Source: Arthrobacter rhizosphaerae
GTDB taxonomy: Bacteria; Actinomycetota; Actinomycetes; Actinomycetales; Micrococcaceae
Reading direction: 5' to 3'
Length of the DNA: 64,000 nucleotides
Assembly (NCBI RefSeq): GCF_023062595.1
Contig: NZ_JALLAN010000005.1
Location: forward strand, 264,967 to 328,966
The notes below the pieces were generated by a model that did no database searches, had not been told where the DNA came from, and saw only the letters and a list, made by a program, of their open reading frames with translations. Below, piece by piece: positions 16,970 through 26,058 of the stretch. Made by a program: the position numbers and the translations under genes. Every line of letters starts with the position of its first letter. Position 1 is the stretch's first letter.

Positions 16970-16977
16970 CGCCCAGC

Positions 16978-17640
16978 CTAGGAGAGTTCGCCCACAGGGA
17001 TTTCCACCGCGAGGCGGTTGGATGGCCCGGCAAGCGGACACGCCCAGGCTTCGTTGTAGGCGGACGACGGGTTATAAGCGAAGTTGAAGTCCAGGATGAA
17101 CTCTGCCGCGGGACCAGACCCTCGGATGCCGTGGTAGGCGCCCTTGACGGTGTCAAGGAGGTAACGCCCGGAGCCGTAAGTGCCGCCGCTTTGTCCGGCG
17201 GTGGCGTCCCGGAAGGGTACAAAAATGCCTCCGCCATAACCTTGGATCTTCCACACGGCCAGCTGGCCCATCTCTGGAAGGTCAAATGTCCCGAGCCGAA
17301 GGAAGTGAACGACACCATCCGCGCCTGTGTCGACGCTCATCTCCCTGCCTGCGCCCTCTTTCGTCAAGGGGACATTGAAGCGGTAGATGGGATCGTAGTC
17401 CGCCGTCCGAAGGCCGCCAAAAACGGCCTTGTCGGCGGCCGTCAGAGGAGAGGCAGAGTGGGTTCCGAACATGCGGTCACGCTCTTGCCGCCAATAGGAA
17501 TGCGCTTCCGCCGGGTTGTCGACGGCGATCCGCCTGACATTGTCATAAAGGGCGAACGTCCGTAGCCGCCAGTCTGCGACGTCGACGGCGGAGATGTCCG
17601 TCATGTTGTCGCCGCCCCGATTTTCTTGCAAATTCGCCAT
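16978..17640 (-). CDS. DUF1684 family protein
   Basis: A 220-residue soluble protein matching the DUF1684 pattern: WR.ERD.MF near residue 50, GYGGGIFVPFRDATAG and TYGSGRYLLD in the middle, and LDFNFAYNPSSAYNEAW with CPL near the C-terminus. The family is widespread in actinobacteria and has no established function. ATG 17640 gives the longest form; ATG 17604 is a possible alternative. The gene is divergent from the lipoprotein gene at 17731. Confidence 0.85.
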   Translation of the reverse strand: MANLQENRGGDNMTDISAVDVADWRLRTFALYDNVRRIAVDNPAEAHSYWRQERDRMFGTHSASPLTAADKAVFGGLRTADYDPIYRFNVPLTKEGAGREMSVDTGADGVVHFLRLGTFDLPEMGQLAVWKIQGYGGGIFVPFRDATAGQSGGTYGSGRYLLDTVKGAYHGIRGSGPAAEFILDFNFAYNPSSAYNEAWACPLAGPSNRLAVEIPVGELS

Positions 17641-17730
17641 TCCCCCAGCCTAGTCGTCTTTGGCATCCCCACCGCGAAACGCTGCCCTGCCGACGCTGGC
17701 GGGTCCCTGCTGACCGCTACGCTGGGATGC

Positions 17731-18549
17731 ATGACAGGGACGGGAATCTCCACATCGCTCCGGCTTACCTCAGTGCTGCTCGTAGCAGCAGCGGCGATGG
17801 CCGGCTGCAGCAACGAAGGGAAAGGCGCTCCTGCGTGGACGGCGGGCGCGAGTCCCTCAGATTCCTCTTCCCCGGCTCCCACTGCAAATCCTACGGGGAC
17901 CACCGCATCCGGTACTGCAACTCCGGAGGTCACGCCGTCGGGAACTGAGACTCCGGTGGTCGGCGCGACTGCTTCCGCCTGGAAGGTCTTCAACGACCCC
18001 GGGAAAACCGTGAGCTTTGAGCTCCCGCAGGATTGGATTACGCAGTCACTGCCGCCCGTGGATGGTTCCCTGCCCGGTGCCCTGAAAATCGAGGTGAAGG
18101 ACTCCAAGGGGGCTTACCTGGCCACACTGCAGACCCGGTTGCCTGCGGCGCCTCCGGCGGACTGCTCCGCTACAGCGGCCAAGCCGTACGTGGTTGTCAG
18201 CAGCGTTCCGGTGGAACTGCCTCATGCTGACGGGGAAGGAACCATTCCACCGCGAGTGGTGTTCCGCGTAATCCAGGGGTATAAGTTCTTCGGTTCATTT
18301 GGCATCACCAACATGGTCGGCGGCGCGGACGGAAAGGCGTGCAGCCTGCAGAATGTGGTCCGCGGTCCGGCAGGGAAGGGTAATTACTCGTTCGGCGATC
18401 TCACTGCCCTGAAGGCCTTCGCCACGGATGAAAAGGTGGCTCCGGCCAAATCCTTTGACACGTTGGATCAGGCCGCAAAGTACGTCAACGAGGGGTCTGA
18501 ATTCGCCAACGTCCAGCGGATGCTAATGTCTCTGAAGATCAACAACTAG
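17731..18549 (+). CDS. Secreted lipoprotein of unknown function
   Basis: A 272-residue protein with a lipoprotein signal peptide: hydrophobic LRLTSVLLVAAAAMAGC with the lipobox Cys at about residue 28, then a Ser/Thr/Pro/Gly-rich linker to about residue 85. The remaining globular part starts AWKVFNDPGKTVSFELPQDW, a layout seen in extracytoplasmic proteins of unknown role. ATG 17731 is chosen because it places the signal peptide at the N-terminus; an upstream in-frame start at 17626 would bury it. No family is recognised. Confidence 0.75.
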   Translation: MTGTGISTSLRLTSVLLVAAAAMAGCSNEGKGAPAWTAGASPSDSSSPAPTANPTGTTASGTATPEVTPSGTETPVVGATASAWKVFNDPGKTVSFELPQDWITQSLPPVDGSLPGALKIEVKDSKGAYLATLQTRLPAAPPADCSATAAKPYVVVSSVPVELPHADGEGTIPPRVVFRVIQGYKFFGSFGITNMVGGADGKACSLQNVVRGPAGKGNYSFGDLTALKAFATDEKVAPAKSFDTLDQAAKYVNEGSEFANVQRMLMSLKINN

Positions 18550-18622
18550 TCCCACTGTTTGCCATTGCTTCTGGCCGGCGGTGTGAGGGCTGTTCTGCTT
18601 CCACTTCATACTCCGGAGATAC

Positions 18623-19429
18623 ATGCAACGCTCGGTCGCCACCCGGCTCGTCTTCAAGACCACCGCTGACACGAAAGTTGCGCTGGCTGTTGCCGTGGCC
18701 AACAACCCAGGCTATTCGTCAGTGACAGAAACTTTGTCCGTGACAGCGGGCGGCCAGGATGTTCCAGTCACTGAACTGGCCGATGATCATGGCGGAAGGT
18801 TCCACTACTTTGAGTTTGCTGATCCCTCCGAAGTAACCGTCGACTATGCTGCGACTGTGACCGGGCAGGCGACACCCCAGGAGCCCACCCTTATGGACCT
18901 GATCCGCTACGTCCGGCCCAGCCGCTATGCGGAGTCTGATCGCCTTCTGCCCACTGCTTACGCCGAGTTCGGCGGGCTTCAGGGGGAAGAACTCCTGCAC
19001 GCGGTCCGGAACTGGGTATCCACCGAGCTGCGCTATATCAGTGGTTCCTCGCGGGGAACCGACGGGGCGGTGGAGACCCTGCTGCACCGGAGGGGTGTCT
19101 GCAGGGACTTCGCTCACCTGGCTATTGCATTGTTGCGGTCCAAAAACGTGCCGTGCCGCCTGGCTGCCGTCTATGCTCCTGGACTGAGCCCCATGGATTT
19201 CCATGCCGTGGTGGAGGCGCATCTCAACGGGGCGTGGCACATCATTGACCCCACAGGATTGGCGCCGCGCGAGAGCATGCTGCGCATCACGGCAGGCCGG
19301 GACTCCTCCGACACCGCCTTCCTCTCCACAATCGGAGGAGGCCTGACCCTTAGGGAGCTGGGTGTCACCGCCGTGGTGGACGGAATATTGCCGGAAGAGG
19401 ACCCGTCAAAGCTGGTGACTCTGCGCTAG
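18623..19429 (+). CDS. Transglutaminase-like superfamily protein
   Basis: A 268-residue protein with an N-terminal beta domain (to about residue 90) and a transglutaminase-like cysteine protease fold. The triad is visible as Cys160 (RRGVCRDFAH), His194 (MDFHAVVEA) and Asp209 (HIIDPTG). Bacterial members act as peptidases or amidases; the target is unknown. No signal peptide is seen, so it is probably cytoplasmic. It lies 73 bp after the lipoprotein gene and faces the MarR gene. Confidence 0.88.
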   Translation: MQRSVATRLVFKTTADTKVALAVAVANNPGYSSVTETLSVTAGGQDVPVTELADDHGGRFHYFEFADPSEVTVDYAATVTGQATPQEPTLMDLIRYVRPSRYAESDRLLPTAYAEFGGLQGEELLHAVRNWVSTELRYISGSSRGTDGAVETLLHRRGVCRDFAHLAIALLRSKNVPCRLAAVYAPGLSPMDFHAVVEAHLNGAWHIIDPTGLAPRESMLRITAGRDSSDTAFLSTIGGGLTLRELGVTAVVDGILPEEDPSKLVTLR

Positions 19430-19453
19430 GGCCTGGTGCCTGGACAGGGCAGG

Positions 19454-19915
19454 CTAGTGCCGGGCAACAGCGCCTCGGAGCTTCTCAGTAAGACGAAGCA
19501 ATTCCCGCTGTTCAGCCGCAGTGAGCGACGGCGTCATGAGGGCCTCAATATCGCGTACGTGGATCCTGCCGATCTGCTTCTGCAGCTCACTTCCCGCTTC
19601 GGTGAGCTTGAGCAGGACCCCCCGGCCGTCATCGGGAGCAGGCATACGCTCCACCAGGCCTCGCTTTTCCAGGCGCTCCACCATACGGCTCAGGCTGGAT
19701 TGGCTCAAGAGGATATGGTCGTTCAGCTCATTGAGCCGGAGCCAGCCAGAGGGGCAGCGCGACAACGTGAACAGGACGTCGTATTCGTTGAGTGCTATTG
19801 ACTTGAAAGCAGGCCCGGACTGCAGGCGTCGCATTACGGCAACCTGGGCGCGGAAGAGGGACTCCCAGGTTTCTGCCGCAAGGCGGACGGGCGATTCCGC
19901 TGGACGGTCGGCCAT
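19454..19915 (-). CDS. MarR family transcriptional regulator
   Basis: A 153-residue MarR protein with the winged helix-turn-helix LRLNELNDHILLSQSSLSR and a wing containing DDGRGVLLKLT. Its ATG overlaps the stop of the luciferase-like oxidoreductase gene (ATGA), so the two form an operon and the regulator probably controls its own operon through palindromes at 21105-21141. MarR proteins usually respond to phenolics or oxidants; the ligand is unknown. Confidence 0.9.
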   Translation of the reverse strand: MADRPAESPVRLAAETWESLFRAQVAVMRRLQSGPAFKSIALNEYDVLFTLSRCPSGWLRLNELNDHILLSQSSLSRMVERLEKRGLVERMPAPDDGRGVLLKLTEAGSELQKQIGRIHVRDIEALMTPSLTAAEQRELLRLTEKLRGAVARH

Positions 19916-21072
19916 CAGGCCTCCTTTGCCGAGGCTGCTGCGGTCCCTGCGGTTTGAGGCAGAGCCGAGGCAGAGCCGGAAGATTCCTTGTCCTGTGCGG
20001 CCAGCAGGTCAGCGACACGGCCCGCATGGGTCGGTGCCTCAGGAACGTGAGCCGGCTTGAGAGCCGCGTATTCCTTGCGAAGGACAGGGAGGACCTCTTC
20101 CCCGAACAGGTCAAGCTGTTCAAGCACCGTTTTGAGGGGCAGGCCGGCGTGATCGATCAGGAACAGCTGGCGCTGGTAGTCGCCAAAGAATTCCCTGAAG
20201 GTAAGCGTCTTTTCAATAACTTCCTGGGGGCTTCCGACGGTCAGCGGGGTCTGTGACGTGAAGTCTTCCAACGACGGTCCGTGGCCATATACCGGGGCGT
20301 TGTCAAAGTATGGCCGGAACTCCTTGACTGCGTCCTGGGAGTTCCTGCGCATGAAGAACTGCCCGCCCAGCCCGACGATGGCCTGGTCCGCCTTCCCGTG
20401 TCCGTAGTGCTCATAACGCTCACGGTAGAGACCGATCAGCTGCTGGTAGTGCTCCTTTGGCCAGAAAATGTTGTTCGCAAAGAACCCGTCGCCGTAGTAG
20501 GCCGCCACTTCCGCAATTTGCGGGCTGCGGATCGAACCGTGCCAGACAAAGGGGGCCACGCCGTCGAGCGGCCTGGGAGTGGACGTGAAGTTCTGCAGGG
20601 GCGTCCGGTGCTTACCGGACCAGTTGACGGTGTCCTCATCCCAGAGACGGCGCAGGAGGCTGTAGTTCTCTATCGCCAGTTCAATGCCGTCCTGGATGTT
20701 CTTGCCGAACCACGGGTACACCGGTGCCGTATTGCCTCGCCCCATCACCAGATCGACCCGGCCGTCCGCAAGGTGCTGGAGCATCGCGTAGTCTTCGGCA
20801 ATTTTCACAGGATCGTTGGTGGTGATCAGGGTGGTGGCCGTGGAGAGGATGATCCGTTCCGTCTGCGCTGCGATGTAGGCCAGCGTGGTGGTAGGGGAGG
20901 AGGAGAAGAAGGGCCGGTTGTGGTGCTCTCCGATCGCAAAGACATCCATGCCGATCTCTTCGACCTTCTTTGCGATGGCCACTTCCGCCTTGATGCGCTC
21001 GTTTTCTGTGGGAGTGCGGCCCGTAGTGGGGTCGGTGGTGATGTCGCTGACGCTGAATACGCCGATCTGCAT
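19915..21072 (-). CDS. LLM class (luciferase-like) flavin-dependent oxidoreductase
   Basis: A 385-residue luciferase-like monooxygenase fold protein. Landmarks are the N-terminal MQIGVFSVSD strand, FAIGEHHNRPFFSSSP, the barrel segment ATTLITTNDPVKIAEDYA, and GRVDLVMGRGN. Members use FMNH2 or F420 for oxidation or reduction; the cofactor cannot be decided. The C-terminal 45 residues are Ala/Ser-rich and not part of the barrel. It is followed by, and translationally coupled to, a MarR regulator. Confidence 0.88.
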   Translation of the reverse strand: MQIGVFSVSDITTDPTTGRTPTENERIKAEVAIAKKVEEIGMDVFAIGEHHNRPFFSSSPTTTLAYIAAQTERIILSTATTLITTNDPVKIAEDYAMLQHLADGRVDLVMGRGNTAPVYPWFGKNIQDGIELAIENYSLLRRLWDEDTVNWSGKHRTPLQNFTSTPRPLDGVAPFVWHGSIRSPQIAEVAAYYGDGFFANNIFWPKEHYQQLIGLYRERYEHYGHGKADQAIVGLGGQFFMRRNSQDAVKEFRPYFDNAPVYGHGPSLEDFTSQTPLTVGSPQEVIEKTLTFREFFGDYQRQLFLIDHAGLPLKTVLEQLDLFGEEVLPVLRKEYAALKPAHVPEAPTHAGRVADLLAAQDKESSGSASALPQTAGTAAASAKEA

Positions 21073-21104
21073 GATGTCCCTTTCAGATTCATGAAGTTCC
21101 GGAA

Positions 21105-21141
21105 ACTGATTTCAGTATACCGGATATACATGCATTTGCAT
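21105..21141 (-). promoter_or_regulatory. Promoter and MarR-type operator candidates upstream of the oxidoreductase-marR operon
   Basis: On the minus strand TATACT (21119-21114) is a near-consensus -10 box. A perfect inverted repeat ACTGA-TT-TCAGT (21105-21116) overlaps its downstream edge and ATGCATTTGCAT (21130-21141) covers the -35 region. Both are plausible sites for autoregulation by the MarR protein encoded in the operon. Confidence 0.45.
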
Positions 21142-21203
21142 CTATCGCCGGTTACAACGCAGGGACAAAGGAATTATTCCCAAGTGGGCGCCGGCCGGAA
21201 GTG

Positions 21204-24200
21204 TCAGCTCGGCTCGCCCGGAGCAGCCCGCCGTCCGCTGACTTTGGGGATCTTACCGGTGGTCCAGTCCGCGAATTCAGCATCGACATCTGCCGCCGGT
21301 GTGAAAGCGGGCCGCTGCTTCATGGCTAACAGGAGGGACTTCTTTTCGCGCCGGCCCTCCACCAGCCTGTACAGGACAGGCACCAGAACCAGGGTCAGGG
21401 CCGTTGAGGACAGGAGCCCGCCGATGACGACGATCGCCAATGGCTGGGAGATAAATCCGCCGCCGCCAGTAAAGCCCAATGCCATTGGCGTCAGCGCGAA
21501 AACCGTGGCAAGGGCCGTCATCAGGATCGGCCGGAGACGCTGGCGGGCACCATGGACGATTGCGTCTGCCACGTTCATTCCGGGCCCGCCATCCCGCGGT
21601 TGCCTGTACTGGTTAATGAGGTCTATCAGCACAATGGCATTGGTGACCACAATGCCCACCAGCATCAGCATTCCGATGAGTGACGGCAAACCCAGGGGAA
21701 TCCCGGTCAGTAGCAGCAGCGCGATGGCGCCCGTTGCTGCAAAAGGAATGGAAACCAGCAGTATCAGGGGCTGCACCAGTGATTTGAAGGTCGCGACCAT
21801 GATCACGTACACAATCGCGATGGCAGCCAGCAGCGCGAGCCCCAACTGCTGGAACGATTCGGCCTGCTGGGTAGTGGCGCCGCCGATCTCGGCAGTGACC
21901 CCGGGCGGCAATTCAACGGTCTTGAGCCTGTTCTGGACCTCGGTGCTCACGGCACCCAGATTGGACCCCGACGGCGTGACGGAGACAGTCGCCGTCCGCT
22001 GGCCGGCGCTGGCGGTAATAGAGACGGGGGAGTCCACCTGCTCGACTGATGCAATGCTGCCTAGCGTGGCTCCCTTGCCGCCGGGAAGCGGGATGTTCCT
22101 GACTGCATCAATGCTCTTGAACTGTGTGCCGACGCCGATCTGGACGGGAAAATCATCCGTATCGATCCGGACCGTTCCTGCCGGAATGGGACTGATGGTG
22201 GACGCCAGGACTCCGGCGATCCGTTCTTCGTTCAGTCCTGCGGCGACGGCCTTCGCCCGGTCCACCTTGACCTGCACTACGGGCTGGGTCGTTGCCAGAT
22301 TGGTTACCGTCTCCGTGCTTCCCGGGACGCCTTCCATGGCCTGCACCATGGCATCACTTGCAGTCCGCAGGTCTGCAGAGTTCGACGCCTTGAGGGTGAT
22401 GTCTACGGTCGATGACGTGCCGAGGCCCCCTTGCTGGGTCGCTACGGAAATCTTTCCCTCAACGCCGGCTTCCTTCAGGCGCTCACGAACGGTGTCCTGA
22501 AGCAAGGACTGCTTCGCTTTCTCATCCGTGACCACCGTGAACGTCGAGTTGGACGCACCTGTGGAGAGGAGCGCGGCGAAGCCGGCCTGGGCATTGCCAG
22601 TGGTGACCTGGACATCCTTGATTCCGTCAATGTCGTCCAGGACATCTTCAACCTTGGCGGCCGCGCCGCTTGCATCGGCAAGACTGGTACCCGCAGGCAG
22701 TTGCTGGCGGATGCTCATGCTGTTCTGGCCGGAGCTGCCCAGGAGATCGGTCGCCAGCAGTGGACTCATGGCTGCCGTTCCGCCCAGGACCAGCACCGCC
22801 GCGACCAGCGTCACCACAGGATGTTTCTGCGTCTTGCGGAGGACTGGAAGGTAGCCACGCTGCAGGACGGTGCGTTGCTCAGCTTCGTGGGCCTGCGCAG
22901 CTGTTTCGGCAGCAGTGCCCGGATCCGCTGCAGCGGGAGAACCCTTGAGGAACCAGTAGGCCAGGACGGGCACGATTGTCAGGGACACGAGAAGCGAGGA
23001 CAACAGGGCAATGGTGACGGTGAGGGCAAACGGGCGGAAGAGCTCGCCGGCCAATTCCCCCACAAAGGCGATGGGAAGGAACACTGCCACCGTGGTCAGG
23101 GTCGAGGCGGTGATGGCACCGGCAACTTCCCGGATAGCGGTGAGGATGGCCGTGATCTTGGGCTCGCCGTAGCTCAAATGACGCTTGATGTTCTCGATCA
23201 CCACGATAGAGTCGTCCACCACGCGGCCGATGGCGATGGTCAACGCGCCCAGGGTCAGGATATTAAGCGAGTACCCGGTGCCCGAAAGGCCGATGAACGT
23301 GATCAGCAGCGAGAGGGGAATAGAGACAGCTGTCACCAGGGTGGACCGCACTGAGAGCAGGAATACCAGGATGACGGCGACGGCGAATCCGAGGCCCAGC
23401 AGCCCTTCAGTGGTCAGGTCCTTGATGGATTTCTCAATGAACGGTGCCTGATCAAAAACGGGAGTGAAGGTGGCGTTGGCGCCGAGCTCGGCCTCAAGCT
23501 GGGGGAGCGCAGCATTGACGGCGTGCGAGATCGCGACGGTGTCGCCGTCGGGCTTCTTGGTCACGGAAACAGCAAGGGTCTCCTTGCCATTGGTCCGGGT
23601 GATCGAGGTCCGCGTGTCGTCTTTGATGCTGACGTCCGCCACGCTGCCGATCGTCGCAGCATCCTTGGCGCCACCAAGGGGAAGGGCCTTGATGGCATCA
23701 AGGGAATCAACAGGACTTCCGATCTGCAGGGAGAGCGCCTTGCCTTGTTCCTCGATGGTTCCGGCAGGCACCAGGGCCCCGTTGTTCTTCAGCGCATCAC
23801 TGATTGACTGGAGGGTGGCAGCTTTGGCCGCCATGGCTTCAGGCCGGGGAAGGATCTGGATGTGCTGGGTGGCTCCGCCGGTCACGTCGGCACCCCTGAC
23901 GCCGTCGATCTTCTGCAAAGCAGGAACGCTCAGCCGCAGGAGATCAGCGTTCAGTTCGCTCAACGACTTGTCGGAAGACACCGCCAAAAAGACAATCGGG
24001 AAATCGCTGATGCTCCCGGCAATGGCCTGTGGCTCGACGTCTTCCGGCAAAGTCCGTTTGGCGTTGGAGATAGCCCGGTCAATCTGGTTCCGGGCACGGT
24101 CCAGGTTCGATCCGTAGGTGAAGACCAGATTGATCTGAGATACACCGCTGCGGGACGTAGCCGACGTCGATTCCAGCCCTTCGACCCCGTTCAGCGCGGT

Positions 24201-24407
24201 CTCCAAAGGGCCGCTGACCTGCTTATCCACTACTTCCGGCGAAGCGCCCGGCATGGAGGAGATGACGGTGATCCGGGGGAACTCGATGGACGGGATGAGC
24301 TCCTGCTTCAAAGAGGACATCGTGATCACGCCGAATACCGACGCGAAGACGGTGATCAGCGCGATCAGGGCCCGGTTTGCCAGCGAGAGCTTTGCCAGCC
24401 GGAACAT
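21204..24407 (-). CDS. RND family efflux transporter permease (HAE1/AcrB-like)
   Basis: A 1067-residue RND pump with the usual layout: a first helix, a large porter loop, helices 2-6, an internal duplication with a second large loop, and a final helix bundle. Helix 4 contains IGRVVDDSIVVIENI, with the paired Asp residues used for proton relay. It resembles the stand-alone RND pumps of Gram-positive bacteria (SwrC/YerP type); no membrane-fusion partner or outer channel gene is present. ATG 24407 has AGGAG 8 bases upstream, better than the ORF start 30 bases earlier. It lies 66 bp after mqo on the same strand. Confidence 0.93.
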   Translation of the reverse strand: MFRLAKLSLANRALIALITVFASVFGVITMSSLKQELIPSIEFPRITVISSMPGASPEVVDKQVSGPLETALNGVEGLESTSATSRSGVSQINLVFTYGSNLDRARNQIDRAISNAKRTLPEDVEPQAIAGSISDFPIVFLAVSSDKSLSELNADLLRLSVPALQKIDGVRGADVTGGATQHIQILPRPEAMAAKAATLQSISDALKNNGALVPAGTIEEQGKALSLQIGSPVDSLDAIKALPLGGAKDAATIGSVADVSIKDDTRTSITRTNGKETLAVSVTKKPDGDTVAISHAVNAALPQLEAELGANATFTPVFDQAPFIEKSIKDLTTEGLLGLGFAVAVILVFLLSVRSTLVTAVSIPLSLLITFIGLSGTGYSLNILTLGALTIAIGRVVDDSIVVIENIKRHLSYGEPKITAILTAIREVAGAITASTLTTVAVFLPIAFVGELAGELFRPFALTVTIALLSSLLVSLTIVPVLAYWFLKGSPAAADPGTAAETAAQAHEAEQRTVLQRGYLPVLRKTQKHPVVTLVAAVLVLGGTAAMSPLLATDLLGSSGQNSMSIRQQLPAGTSLADASGAAAKVEDVLDDIDGIKDVQVTTGNAQAGFAALLSTGASNSTFTVVTDEKAKQSLLQDTVRERLKEAGVEGKISVATQQGGLGTSSTVDITLKASNSADLRTASDAMVQAMEGVPGSTETVTNLATTQPVVQVKVDRAKAVAAGLNEERIAGVLASTISPIPAGTVRIDTDDFPVQIGVGTQFKSIDAVRNIPLPGGKGATLGSIASVEQVDSPVSITASAGQRTATVSVTPSGSNLGAVSTEVQNRLKTVELPPGVTAEIGGATTQQAESFQQLGLALLAAIAIVYVIMVATFKSLVQPLILLVSIPFAATGAIALLLLTGIPLGLPSLIGMLMLVGIVVTNAIVLIDLINQYRQPRDGGPGMNVADAIVHGARQRLRPILMTALATVFALTPMALGFTGGGGFISQPLAIVVIGGLLSSTALTLVLVPVLYRLVEGRREKKSLLLAMKQRPAFTPAADVDAEFADWTTGKIPKVSGRRAAPGEPS

Positions 24408-24473
24408 CTCATAATCTCCTGGTGGATTGACGGACAAAATTCGAACGCACGGCCCGCCGCATCCCCTGCCGGA

Positions 24474-25979
24474 TCAGCTCTTTGTCGCGTTGACCGTTTC
24501 CAGTTGGAGTGCCTTGGCGGTCTCTTCTTCAAGCTGAACAGCGAGCTCGGGGTTGTCGTTGAGCTTCACGCCGTACCCGGGCATCATCTCTTTGAGCTTT
24601 GACTGCCAGCCCTTGAAATTCTTCGGGAAGGACTTCTGCAGGAGCTCGATCATGATGGGTACAGCAGTGGATGCACCGGGCGATGCGCCGAGCAAGGCAC
24701 CGATGGAACCATCGCGGCTGGCGATCACTTCAGTGCCGAATTGGAGCACGCCGCCCTTTTTCGGATCTTTCTTGATGATCTGAACACGCTGGCCGGCCGT
24801 GATGAGTTCCCAATCGCCGTCTTTTGCTTCCGGATAGTACTCGCGAAGGGCCTCGACCTTTTCGCCGTGGCGCTTCGCGACTTCCTTGATCAGGTAGGCG
24901 GTCAGGTCCATGTTGTCCTTGCCAACAGCAAGCATGGGAATGATGTTGTGGGGCCGGATGGAGCGGGGGAGGTCCAGGTACGAGCCGTTTTTGAGGAAGT
25001 TCGTGGAGAAGCCGGCGTACGGGCCGAAGAGCAGCGACCTTTTGCCCTCGACAAACCGCGTGTCCAGGTGGGGCACTGACATGGGAGGCGCACCCACAGA
25101 TGCCTGTCCATAGACCTTGGCGCTGTGCCGGGCGGCCAGTTTCTCATCTGTGCAGCGGAAGAACTGCCCGGAGACCGGGAACCCGCCAAAGCCTTTGCTT
25201 TCCGGTATCCCCGAGGCCTGCAGGAGGTGCAGCGCACCGCCGCCGGCTCCCACAAAGACATATTTTGCGTGGATTTTTCCATGTTCGCCGGACTTCGGGT
25301 ATTTCAGGGACAGGTCCCAGCCGCCGCCGGATGTGCGGCGGATCCCGGTGACATCGTGGCCATAGTTGATTTCCACGCCGTTGTTGCCCAGGTAGGTGAT
25401 CAGATCGCGGGTCAGTGCACCGAAGTCGACGTCGGTACCCTCCGCGGCACGGGTGGCGGCCACCCGCTGCTTGGAGTCACGGCCCTTGACGATCAGCGGA
25501 GCCCATTTGGCGATCTGTGCCTGGTCTTCGGAGTACTCCATGTTGCGGAACAGCACATTCGGCTTCAAGGCGTTATAGCGGTTCTTCAGGAAGCCGGCGT
25601 TGGCCTCGCCAATGACAAAGCTCATGTGGGGAACAGTGTTGATGAAGTTTTTCGGCGAACCGATCAGCGAGTTAGTCACCAGGTGCGACCAGAACTGGCG
25701 CGACAACTGGAACTGTTCGTTGATGTGCAGGGCCTTGGAAGGGTCCACCGAGCCGTCTTTGGCTGCGGGGGTGTAGTTGAGCTCACACAGTGCGGCGTGG
25801 CCCGTGCCCGCATTGTTCCAGGGACCGGAGCTCTCCAGCCCGGCTTCGTCAAGGCGTTCGAAAAGGGAAACCGTCCAATTCGGTTCGAGCTGCTTGATGA
25901 AGGCGCCAAGAGTGGCGCTCATGATGCCGCCGCCAATCAGGACGACGTCGGCATGTTTTGTCTTGGAAATGAAAGTCAC
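24474..25979 (-). CDS. mqo: Malate:quinone oxidoreductase
   Basis: A 501-residue FAD-dependent peripheral membrane enzyme that oxidises malate to oxaloacetate and reduces quinone, the common route in actinobacteria. The N-terminal FAD motif is [36 protein letters not shown] and the C-terminal [13 protein letters not shown] are typical. GTG 25979 is preceded by GGAG at 7 bases. The length matches the family. The RND pump gene follows on the same strand but has no metabolic link. Confidence 0.96.
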   Translation of the reverse strand: MTFISKTKHADVVLIGGGIMSATLGAFIKQLEPNWTVSLFERLDEAGLESSGPWNNAGTGHAALCELNYTPAAKDGSVDPSKALHINEQFQLSRQFWSHLVTNSLIGSPKNFINTVPHMSFVIGEANAGFLKNRYNALKPNVLFRNMEYSEDQAQIAKWAPLIVKGRDSKQRVAATRAAEGTDVDFGALTRDLITYLGNNGVEINYGHDVTGIRRTSGGGWDLSLKYPKSGEHGKIHAKYVFVGAGGGALHLLQASGIPESKGFGGFPVSGQFFRCTDEKLAARHSAKVYGQASVGAPPMSVPHLDTRFVEGKRSLLFGPYAGFSTNFLKNGSYLDLPRSIRPHNIIPMLAVGKDNMDLTAYLIKEVAKRHGEKVEALREYYPEAKDGDWELITAGQRVQIIKKDPKKGGVLQFGTEVIASRDGSIGALLGASPGASTAVPIMIELLQKSFPKNFKGWQSKLKEMMPGYGVKLNDNPELAVQLEEETAKALQLETVNATKS

Positions 25980-26058
25980 AATCAGTCTCCGATAGCAGCG
26001 GCTCTGGCTGTCACAGAATATCCCCGGGCAGCCTACATACTGAAATTGCCGGCGTCCG

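Noticed and set aside
20281..22500. Very long plus-strand ORF opposite the oxidoreductase and RND genes
   Set aside because: It is antisense to two well supported genes and its protein has no recognisable domain; long antisense ORFs are expected at this G+C content.
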